NCBI GenBank assembly: GCA_964019695.1
Contig: OZ026520.1
Span: 34,514,620 to 34,578,619 of the forward strand
Source of the DNA: Loripinus fragilis
Lineage: Eukaryota; Mollusca; Bivalvia; Lucinida; Lucinidae
Reading direction: 5' to 3'
DNA length: 64,000 nt
In this document: piece after piece, positions 46,258-54,877 of the stretch
Layout of the letters: every line of letters starts with the position of its first letter
How positions within the stretch are numbered: position 1 is the first letter of the stretch
Notes under the pieces: model-generated
Seen by the model: only the letters and a program-made list of their open reading frames with translations
Databases searched by the model: none
Told to the model about the DNA's origin: nothing
Program-made: the position numbers and the translations under genes

Positions 46258-47575
46258 CTATGCTCTATACATTATATCCGACCGAAAATTGAATGCATGT
46301 AGGATATATGAACTAAGCTTGCGAATTACCTTTTCCTTATTACTTTTCATTAATTGGACAAACTTGAACATACTAGGTCTTAACCAATAATACTTGGGAA
46401 TGTATTTGTCTCTAAGTTCCTTATATAAGGAGCATACAAAATGGTACTCGTCTTCTAAAACATTACAAACCCTACATTTTCTATCATTAATGGGTATTCG
46501 ATTTGGCCGTGCCCATCTTCCAGCTTCTATCTCTAGTCGATGAGATGCAACTCGTAGCCTACTAACTGCTTTTTGAAATTTTACAATATTTAATTTCTCA
46601 AGATATGGTTGAGGCTGGAAAATTGCCACAGAGTTATAAAACGATGCTCTTGAAGAAGATTCTAATCTAGAATGCCAATTTTGTATGAAATTATCCCTAA
46701 GCCGTTGTTTAAAAGCTGAAATAAAAGCATTAATAATCACCTACCCCCTGAGCTATCACGACATCATAAAATCCTAAGGACATAAGCAAATGTTTTACAA
46801 GTGAGGCCCAGTTGACAGAGTTTGGTTTTAGTTCCATATCTCTTAACATCATTCTTTATACTATGTTAATGTATTTCCGGTCTTCTGATGCCAAAATTTT
46901 AAGCCAATATTTCACAATACATGAATAATGTTTTGTAATTAGTGTTGTACGACCTAATTCCCCATAAACAAAATCATTTTGTGTAGTTTTTTTAACCCCT
47001 AGCAACTGTTTACAAAATTGCAGATGTACCCTTTCATTGGATTTTCCCTGTATAAAACCTCATACCTCACTTCCATAATTAAGAATGGGTGTTACTAGCT
47101 TATCAAATAATTCCATCTTATGTTTTGGTGAAATAAAAGTAAATTTATACAGATATTTGTTCAACTTGAATATAGCTTTTGAGCCTGTCCTGATAATGTA
47201 TTTTGTGTTTCAGAAAAAGAGCCACCCGCCATAAAAATAATTCCTAGATATTTGAAATTGCTTACAATTTCTAGCTGATTTCCATTATAGAGAAATGTCA
47301 AATTTCTGGGAAGTGTTCCCCCTTTTCGAAATACCATTACTTTAGTTTTGTTTATGTTAACTGTGAGTTTCCATCTTTGGCAGTAAGTTGACAATAAGTT
47401 TAAACTATCTTGCAATTGCTCAGCACTATTTTCAAAAAGAACAATATCGTCCACATACAATAACATGAACATCTTTACCATTTCTATCTCTATACCTTCC
47501 ATACCTGCCTGAATGAAATGTTCTTCATCCATTTCCAAGTTGGTTATTGTATTTGACTCTTGATTTTACACTAGA
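46258..47575 (-). mobile_element. non-LTR retrotransposon, 5'-truncated, RT palm to C-terminus
   Basis: Minus-strand translation starts just before the catalytic YVDD (MLLYVDDIVLFENSAEQLQD, about 47470-47420). It continues through KTKVMVF, NFKYLGIIF, ISPKHKMELFDKLVTP, VYGELGR, and to the C-terminal knuckle RKCRVCNVLEDEYHFVCSLY (about 46440), with a stop at 46258. A premature stop after YGSEV (near 47050) and a frameshift near 46745-46850 make it a dead copy. The VYGELGR and knuckle resemble the LINE at 57127, so both belong to one clade, probably within the Jockey/CR1 group. It interrupts the satellite array. Confidence 0.85.
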
Positions 47576-47952
47576 ATACACTTAAATAGTATACAGCCAT
47601 CTAATGCAAATACACTTTAAAAACCCTTCAGCTTTATTTCATTTAATTGTTTCATTTTGCGGTGTCCTAGCACAACGCATTATGAAATAATGTTATAATT
47701 CTGAAAAGTATGAAAAATGATTTAATTTTCTGACAGCCATTTCAGAAAAGTGGTTTATTCACGTACAAAACGCCTATTTTAATATGTGTGTAAATGAATC
47801 CCATAAACAGAATTTATATAGTGATATATTTGAAAAGTATTCAACCATCTAACGCAAAAAATACTTTTAAAACAGAAAATTCATTTCATATTATTACATT
47901 ATTTCATTTTGCGTTGTCCTAGCACAACGCATTATGAAATCATGTTATAATT

Positions 47953-48273
47953 ATACCAGGCCGCATAGTGCAGTCAGTATCGTGTCTGGCGACAGATGCG
48001 AGTCTGATTGCAGATCCAGGGGTTGTGAGTTTGAACCAGGCCCGGTCCCATACTTTTGTGAAGATTGATCGTGAAACATTTTCTACAGTCTTTTTCCTCC
48101 CTTCAGCTGAATCATTCAAGAAGGGTTGTTGTCAGTTTAAAGCAAAAGTATGTGCACGAAGTATTATTTAACTGCTTGTTCAATCATACCCAGGAAAAAA
48201 GGGTGATTAGGTGAACTGACCGCCCGCCATAACATTAGCTGTTGACTTGGGACGTAAAGCAATAAAACAAACA
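47953..48273 (+). mobile_element. SINE with 11 bp target duplication
   Basis: The head GGCCGCATAGTGCAGTCAGT and GTGAGTTTGAACCAGGCC look tRNA-derived. The body has GGGTTGTTGTCAGTTTAAAG and the tail GACGTAAAGCAATAAAACAA. ATGTTATAATT flanks both sides (47942-47952 and 48274-48284), inside a satellite unit whose siblings are uninterrupted. Confidence 0.85.
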
Positions 48274-49131
48274 ATGTTATAATTCTGAAAGTATGAAGAA
48301 TATTTGATTTTTCTGACAACAAATCATAAAGTGGTTTATTCACGTACAAACGCCTATTTTAATATGTCTGTAAATGAATCCCGTGAACAGAATTTATATA
48401 ATGTTATATTTTAAAAGTATACAGCCATCTAATGCAAATATACTTTAAAAATCCTTAAGCTTTATTTCATATTATTACATTATTTCATTTTGCGGTGTTC
48501 TATAACAACACATAACCAAATAATGTAATAATACTGACAAGTATGAAAAAATGATAATTTTTTCTTACATCAATTCTAACAGTGGTTTATTCACGTCCAT
48601 AAGGCCCTAATTTATTAAACTATGTCCATAAATAAATTCAATGAACTGAATTAATATACAAAAGTATTGTTATAAATTATTTATACAGTATTCAACATCT
48701 AATAAAAGCTTACTTTAAAAACCCTTAAGATTGATTTCATATTATTACATTCTTTCTTTTTGCATTGTCCTAGCACACCACTTTATAAAATAATGTAATA
48801 ATTCTGACATGAAAGAAAAAACGATTACTTTTTTGACATCCATTCTTAAATAGGTTTATTCGTATGAAAAATGCCTTTTGATATTTAATATGTCCGTAAA
48901 TAAATCACATGAGCTTAATTAATGCATATTTGTACAGTTTTCAACTTTCTGATAATAACATAATTTAACATACCTTACTACTATTCATTTCATATTATTA
49001 CATAATTTCATTTTGCGTTGTCTTAACACAACGCATAATGAAATAATGTAATACTTTTGACAAGAATGAACAAACAATTGATTTTTTCTTATAGTAATGC
49101 TAACAGTGGTTTATTCACGAGCAAAACGCCC

Positions 49132-50229
49132 TAAGGACCTCTGACACTTTAATAGGGTATCTGCCTATTTTTTGGATGCTTCCCAAAACTTCCCTATGTA
49201 TAAGGTATCACTGGTATCCTTTTGAATAGGACGCTTGATGTATTAGGAACGAATTAAGGCTATAATTAGACTGGCAGATCCCTATTACAAAACAGAAGAA
49301 ACTACCAAAGGGGGTAGGCGTTGCAAAATTTGACTTCACTAAAACATTTAGAAATCAATTATTTTCACGTGTAAGGGTATTATATCACCAATACCCGATT
49401 ACAAATCACAGTGAAAGTGTTTTAAAGTCCAAAATCATGAGCATTTTAATGATAATTTTTTGTTGTTGTTTTTTTCTATCTGATATGTTAAGAAATATTT
49501 TGAAGTGCAACTGTAGTCCATATTCATCCTTGATGACAATGTATTTACCTGGTGCAATATTATGCAGCATTAAACTATAACCATTCATCCATGCGTAAAG
49601 TACACCTAGTCAATGACCATGAAGTTTATGTGTATTGGATGCAGCATAAGTGCAAAATAATCTACCAACTGAATTTCGTAAAAGGACATTTTTCATTATC
49701 TAAAGAAAAATTTGCTATAACGCTGTAATATTTCATGACTAATGGGTTATGAAAAGACAGGCTTACTTGTACTAATTATTTCATTATGCTAGAAAAAAAA
49801 GATTTTCAAGAGAGCACACCAAAAACCCAAATGCTAATGCTCAGGCTCGCCCATACGTCACATTTTAGGCTGTGGGATATCACCCCCACCCCCCCCCCCC
49901 CGAGTTCCAACTAGCTTTTCACATATATTATGTAAAATATGAGAACACCTGTACATGCTAAAGGATTAGTTGGAACAACTCAGGGGGGGGGGGAATGATG
50001 TTTAAAAAATACTTTTCTATTTCCTATATGTATAATGCAAAAAGTGACCATTTTAGCCCCAAATTAAAGCTGTACATTTATGGAAATAGGAAATAAAATG
50101 CAAAATCATAAAATAGAGACCAACAGCGAGCTTATATATGAAGATGGAAGCATTTGATCGACTTTAATTTTTATCAAAATTATGGGCAGCGATACACTGT
50201 GATTCCCATTACTACCGTCAGAGGTCCTT
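49132..50229. mobile_element. 1.1 kb DNA element, GGACCTCTGAC termini, poly-C/palindrome interior
   Basis: AAGGACCTCTGACACTTTAA at the left and TACCGTCAGAGGTCCTTA at the right are inverted. Inside, poly-C (49885-49900) plus GAGTTCCAACTAGCTTTTCA pairs with AAAGGATTAGTTGGAACAAC plus poly-G (49983-49993). It splits the satellite words CGCCCTAA and TTACTTTAAATATGC. Same family as 6584-7656. Confidence 0.8.
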
Positions 50230-50689
50230 ACTTTAAATATGCTCTTAAATAATGATAAATAAATCCCATGACCAGAATTTATATAGTGATATATTTAAAT
50301 AGCCATCTAATGCAAACTTTAAAAAACACTTAAGCTTTAATTCAAATTACTATATTATTTCATGTTGCGATGTCCTAGCACAGCGCATTATGAAATAATG
50401 TTATAATTCTGAAAAGTATGAAAAATGATTGTTTTTTTCTGACAGCAATTCATAAAGTGGTTTATTAACGTATAAAACACCTATTTTAATATGTCTATAA
50501 ATAAATCCCATGAACATAATTCATTTAGTGTTATATTTTAGTAGTATTCAACCATCTAATGCAACACATACTTTAAAGCTGATGATTTATTTCATATTAT
50601 TACATTACTTCATTTTGCGTTGTCCTAGCAAAACGCATTATGAAATAATGTTAAAATCCTGAAAAGTATGAAAATGCTTTAATTCGATC

Positions 50690-50880
50690 ATAGACAGTTC
50701 ACCTGACCAAAACGTACGGAGTTCAGGGCTGGTCCCATACTTTCGGGGAGCTTGATCATGAAATGATTTATATGGTAATTCTCCTCACTTCCGCCAATTC
50801 AAGAAAGGGTTGTTGTCAGTTACAAGCGGAAGTATGTACATGAAGTACAGGTTAGTCGCTGCGTCAAGTATCCCTATGTA
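50690..50880 (+). mobile_element. degraded SINE copy
   Basis: GGGCTGGTCCCATACTTTCG, TTGATCATGAAATGATTTAT, AAGAAAGGGTTGTTGTCAGT and GCGGAAGTATGTACATGAAG match the body of 47953-48273 with changes. The tail is lost. Confidence 0.7.
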
Positions 50881-51193
50881 AAAGGTGTAGTAAGGTGAAA
50901 CGTGTGTGAAATTTCAAAATTTCAAAAAACATGAACTTTAAAGAAAATGCTGTATGCCTACAAAAACTTAAAAATCAAGTTCAAATGCTCAATTGTCTTT
51001 CTATAAACTGAACAAATCAGGGGAGCTATCATAGTCTGCTTAATTTAGCATTTTGGTCTGAATCAGCCTACAAGTCCTGAATTCAGGATTCTGAATTCAA
51101 ATTTATTACATGTTTTACTGAAAATAGTAACAAAATGCTTAGTTACCAGAGCTGATGCTGCTCGTGATTTTAAACCCATAATAAAACACTCAC
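50881..51193. other. intron-like or intergenic sequence next to the gene-like segment
   Basis: AT-rich, no open frame of interest and no repeat recognised. If 51194-51860 is an exon, this would be the start of its downstream intron. Confidence 0.4.
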
Positions 51194-51860
51194 GGGAACC
51201 CATATTGGCCTTCCTGGGTCCTTCCACGCATCCATATTGATCCTCGCAAGCAGCATTGGCGTCATAAATAACGTCATTAACGTCGCCGCGATTGTCAGGC
51301 CAGCGTGTAAACAAGCAATAATTTTTGGACGGCCAGCGCATTAGCAGGTGTATCAGTCGGTGTCTCAGTAATTGCCCTCTGGACTATTGAACCTCTGGCC
51401 TTAAGGCCCTCACTCAAATAAGGAGACACTGGTCCGCTATATGGTATCACTGGTAATGCGGTGGTGACCATTGTGCTAAATTGTGCTCTTCTCACTGTCC
51501 CAATCTTAGGGGTCGTTTCATCCTTGTTTGGTGATCAGGGATGAACTGTTGTGAACCATGTCACAATAGTTGACTACCTTGGCGAACCGGGATGAACAGT
51601 GTTGAACCTGCTCATTCTGTTTTTTTCTAAGATGTTGAAAACATTTGTGAGTCAACGGGAGTCACCAGGATGGCTGTCAAATACCTTGGTAAGCCGGGAC
51701 GACACCAGCAACGTCCGTGTGTCACCATGATAAACCGAGCACATTGAAGAAATCCTGATGAGCCCCGGTGTTAGGCCAGTAGCGCCCCAATGAAGACTGG
51801 TAGCGTCACGATTCGCACCGGTTGTGACAGGTATTGGCATGGTTTGAGCCGCTAAAGCCC
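51194..51860 (-). pseudogene. gene-like segment with Pro/Gly-rich part and one membrane helix, unknown family
   Basis: This stretch is visibly richer in G and C than its surroundings. On the minus strand an open frame from about 51525 reads KIGTVRRAQFSTMVTTALPV, IPYSGPVSPYLSEGLKARGS, IVQRAITETPTDTPANALAV and QKLLLVYTLA. A one-base shift at about 51295 then continues GLTIAATLMTLFMTPMLLAR and INMDAWKDPGRPIWV, meeting a donor GTGAGT at 51193-51188. The join makes a credible hydrophobic helix after a polar, Pro/Thr-rich region. Further upstream (51840-51540), HPGDTR, HPGDSR and related words suggest a repeated Gly/Pro-rich N-terminus with more frame breaks. I do not recognise the family. It may be a captured or decayed host gene exon inside the giant element, or, if the shift is a sequencing error, an intact exon. 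Confidence 0.45.
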
Positions 51861-52413
51861 CGTTTATACCTAAAAAATATCGGTGCTACTTCCGTTGGCC
51901 CCAGTAGAGCCCCGGTCTGTCCCAGTTTAACAAATTCTACATATGTTTATATAATGCATGTAATATGAAAGTCTAGAAAAAACTGGGCTATACGGCGGTA
52001 GCATCGTTAGGGTGACTATGCAATTCATTTTTTAAGAAATGTATCCCAGTGCATAAAGGTATCTGGATGCACCGTGGCTACATAGACAGTGAGAACGAGG
52101 CTTAAACGTCATATGCTTAAATGAGAGTGCAAAAATGTCAAGGAAAGAAGAAGAAAAAATTAGGTCATTTGAATTTCAAACTTATTCTATGAAATTTCAA
52201 GATTCTATCTCTAATTTAACTTAAACGAGTTAAGAAAGCTAGCTTCTTCCAATATTATTTCATTTTGCGTTGATATGCACCCTATCGACGCAAAATGAAA
52301 TAATCGTATTATTGCATCCTTACTCCATTTTGCGTCGACGTTGACGACACAATATGAAATAAAAAATTCAAAATGAAATAAATTATTACATCATTTCAAA
52401 ACGTGTTGCAACA

Positions 52414-52592
52414 TGGCACGAATACGTACCAATTCTGCATAGTCAAAAAGGAGAAAGATGTGAAATTTGAGCACGGATGTTAGACCCCTAAAATTATCGA
52501 AATTTTCACAAATTTCACATTTTCCAAAAGTGACGTTCTGGTACCAATTCTTCACATGGTGTGAAATTTGCGAAATGTGAAATTTGCGGTTC
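52414..52592 (-). repeat. outer end of the composite unit, displaced by the giant element
   Basis: TGGCACGAATACGTACCAAT, TTTGAGCACGGATGTTAGAC, CAAATTTCACATTTTCCAAA and GTGAAATTTGCGGTT are the reverse complement of 24286-24450. It continues the right arm that stops at 41602. Confidence 0.85.
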
Positions 52593-53099
52593 AATAAAGC
52601 TCACAGCTTGTATATTTAATGTGTTACATGTACACTGTTTAGCAGTCCTCTACATAAATCCTGACAATCAAGTCATTGGCCCAAAAGGACTTATGTCTAG
52701 AAAAAACGTTTAGGTTCTGAGCTCTAAACCATACATATTCTTGTTTCTTTTGATAAAGCACATCAAACGGTACTGACCTGGGATTCCAAAGAAAGCGTTC
52801 AGATCCCCATCCCTAATTCAATACATGCGTTGATCCAGAAAGTTTTCCCAGAGGGGGTCCAATTCTGACGTGTTAGAAATGCACCCCTTACACTTCATAC
52901 GTGGCATAATACATTTATCTCAGAAACCGAGTAGATCTTTAGTACTTTTAGTATCAAATCTGTTAAATGTTTTACAAAAGATAAGTTGCTAAGATGAGTG
53001 ATTCAGGCTATTTTTTTCGTTTTTGTATGTGTGTGTGTTTTGTGTTGTTGTTTTGTTTCAGAGATGAATATGCCGTTACAAAATCATAATCAGCTGACA
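52593..53099. other. intergenic, no gene recognised
   Basis: A worn fragment of the GGATCCAG MITE (GTTGATCCAGAAAG, TTCCCAGAGGGGGTCC) lies near 52832-52862. Nothing else supported. Confidence 0.45.
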
Positions 53100-53326
53100 G
53101 TAATATGCACGAACCGTGATGAGCATTTTCGCTAACTGACCACGGACGGACTTACATAGTGATAAAAGTGCAGACACAGGGGTCGTGCAAGATTATAGTA
53201 TATATCAAAGGGTCGTGCAATACTCACATAGTGATCATAGTGCAGACCCGAGGGTCGTGCAATATAATGCAGACCCAAGGTTAAACTACAAGTAAAATTG
53301 TTAGGCGTCTTACTTTGGATGCTTAA

Positions 53327-53500
53327 CTTTTCCCAGCAGACACGTTTTCAGTCATGTCAGGACTTTCCTTACTTTCATCAGTGCTAAGCAGAGGATAGCT
53401 AGTCTTGCTAAAGGACACAACACAGCTTTTCCGGTGAGACTCGGACCAGCAACTGATCGATCTCTAGTCGTACGGTCTACCACTGAGCCACTTCGTCAGA
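53327..53500 (-). mobile_element. tRNA-headed SINE, diverged
   Basis: Minus strand: AAGTGGCTCAGTGGTAGACC (A box region) and a B box degraded to GGTCCGAGTCT. The body differs from 2042/31262 beyond the head. Confidence 0.55.
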
Positions 53501-53527
53501 CACCTTGGTCCTTGCAAAGTACATAAA

Positions 53528-53850
53528 GGATCTTACATAAGTGCTCAATTTTCATTGAATTTATTAAACGAGTTGGGGAAAAGAGATAAAATGCGAGGCA
53601 TACCGAGCATTTTATCTCTTTTACGCAACGAGTTTAATAAATTCAATGATACAAGAGCACGAATGTTAGATTCTATTTATCATATGACATAAAGCATACT
53701 TTGAAGTCGTATTTCTGGCGTAAACTCGCTATAATTTTGTCATTGTGTGCGCAACGTCATAACGTTTCCCGTAAATCAATAAACCACCATTGGTTTATCG
53801 ATTTTATTGCATGGCGTTATCTCATTCCCAGAAGCGACGTCATATGATAA
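53528..53850. mobile_element. multi-hairpin fold-back element, copy 3 (323 bp)
   Basis: GGATCTTACATAAGTGCTCA, AGATAAAATGCGAGGCATAC, CGAGCATTTTATCTCTTTTA, CATTGGTTTATCGATTTTAT and GCGACGTCATATGATAA in the same order as 8593-8922. CCATTGG replaces CTAGTGG at the second hairpin centre. Confidence 0.85.
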
Positions 53851-54079
53851 ACCATTTTCTTTTTTACCCATTTATGCCGAACGGAATGTCACACTGTTAT
53901 CACTTAGACCTGTCCATTTTCGTTTTAAGGGTTGTTGGGTGGTATTTTACATCTTTCAATAGAACATTCTGTGAGCAATCAGTGGAGACCCTGGTCAGAT
54001 CAGACGCCGTATTCTGCGGCGTTTGATCTGGGTCGGCGATGTTTGCCCATGTTTCACAAAAAAGGACGCAATGCGTATA

Positions 54080-54276
54080 CACACCGGTCAGGCGGCAATC
54101 GAAAACACCAATACTATCGAGGAATGTAGATCAAAAATCGATAGAAGCAGCGTTTTCGATCGCCATTTGTCGCCACACTGGCGACAAATGGCAATCGAAA
54201 ACACTGTTTCTATCGATTTTTTATCCGCGTTCGTCGATTGTTGGTAGTGTTTTCGATTGCAGCCTACCCGATGTGT
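54080..54276. mobile_element. palindromic MITE (GATAGGCGGCAATCGAAAAC family), copy d
   Basis: The best preserved copy: CACACCGGTCAGGCGGCAAT and GAAAACACCAATACTATCGA pair with the right part ending GATTGCAGCCTACCCGATGT. A central TTGTCGCCACACTGGCGACA gives it an almost full-length stem. Overlapping frames on both strands are due to the palindrome. Confidence 0.8.
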
Positions 54277-54309
54277 TACACGGAATGCTTGTTTCGACTG
54301 TAAGCTTTT

Positions 54310-54650
54310 GTTATCAATCATTTTGACTACCAATGTGAAGCTTAATAAAGAAATAAATGTCAACTGATCAGTCTGACACACATCTATTAATCACACGCAG
54401 CTAAAGAAATTGTGTTTGTTGGATCATCTGGTTTTTCGAAATTGAGGACTCTACATGGTTTGACTACTAGTTAATTCTAATATGTCACACTGACTACCTT
54501 GTGCTAAATTGCATATTTGCGATGATAATTAATCTGTGTGTCAAACACCCGCTAATCGCATGCAGCTAAAATATATTTGAGACACTATGAGCTGTGACAG
54601 CAGGGCACGACCTGCAGATTTCCACAATTCTGTCGAAGCTTCCATTCCAT
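54310..54650. repeat. tandem of the GTGAAGG...CATGCAGCTAAAG unit
   Basis: TTTTGACTACCAATGTGAAG to CACACGCAGCTAAAG, then a second unit to GCATGCAGCTAAAATA and CAGGGCACGACCTGCAGATT. The same units flank the fold-back element at 30540-30640 and 30950-31110, so the neighbourhoods of copies 2 and 3 are related. Confidence 0.6.
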
Positions 54651-54803
54651 TGGGTAAGAATAGAATAGAGCTAAACTTTGAAACAATACACTGCACCTAT
54701 TGGTATAGATAACTGATGGCATTATAGCATTTCAAAAACACGGTTCACTAAATTCCAAAGAATGACGTCGTTTTCCAAAAGAAACAAGATACAATAAATT
54801 AAT

Positions 54804-54877
54804 GAGCCAGCGCATGAGATTTCCAACAATGTCGTAATTGCGACCAGCAAAGCCTCAGTCTGATCAGAGCCTTTGCT
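54804..54877 (+). mobile_element. left part of the TTTCCAACAATGTGG MITE, split by LINEs
   Basis: GAGCCAGCGCATGAGATTTC, CAACAATGTCG and TGATCAGAGCCTTTGCT match 30660-30740. The continuation GCTAGTCGCTTGAGTATTCT with GAGCTACTGACTGAACAC-like sequence resumes at 58407-58462. Confidence 0.75.

Larger units (their letters stand above)
43480..50680. repeat. ~255 bp satellite, nine units, split by three insertions
   Basis: A hairpin core (TATTACATTATTTCATTTTG-CGTTGTCCTAGCACAACGC-ATTATGAAATAATGT) starts near 43484, 43732, 47628, 47880, 48464, 48733, 48988, 50338 and 50587. Each is followed by GGTTTATTCACG, AAACGCC, AATAAATCCCATGAAC and CAACCATCTAATGCAAA. Subtracting the insertions 43945-47575, 47953-48273 and 49132-50229 leaves a spacing of 248-269 bp throughout, so this was one continuous array. 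The core resembles the subterminal repeats of the giant element around it. Confidence 0.85.
41609..52413. mobile_element. 10.8 kb TIR-bounded giant element, unclassified
   Basis: Left end TGTTGCAGCACGTTTTGAAA (41609) and right end TTTCAAAACGTGTTGCAACA (52413) are inverted repeats that stay alignable for about 75-80 bp, including ATGTAATAATTATTTCATTT. The target TGGCAC is present at 41603-41608 and 52414-52419. Removing the element and one target copy rejoins TTCG-GTGCCA-TCTGCGAAG (read on the minus strand), which matches the uninterrupted TTCGTCTCATCTGCGAAG at 24443-24460. Subterminal ATTTCATTTTGCGT words occur in both orientations at both ends. Cargo: a dispersed repeat, nine satellite units, a LINE, SINEs, a DNA element and a gene-like segment. 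No transposase, integrase or polymerase of its own is visible, so it is probably non-autonomous. The 6 bp duplication also occurs in Polinton/Maverick elements, but their hallmark genes are absent. Confidence 0.85.

Noticed and set aside
51740..51780. Possible hammerhead ribozyme core (CTGATGAG)
   Set aside because: No matching GAAA segment and no stem II at the proper distance.
41609..52413. LTR retrotransposon or endogenous retroelement, because the ends read TG...CA
   Set aside because: The end sequences are inverted, not direct, repeats, and no gag, protease, integrase or RT of its own is present. The only RT fragment belongs to a LINE inserted in the satellite.
54039..54381. Open frames of about 95 codons on both strands
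   Set aside because: Generated by the nearly complete palindrome of the MITE at 54080-54276; the two strands encode mirror frames.
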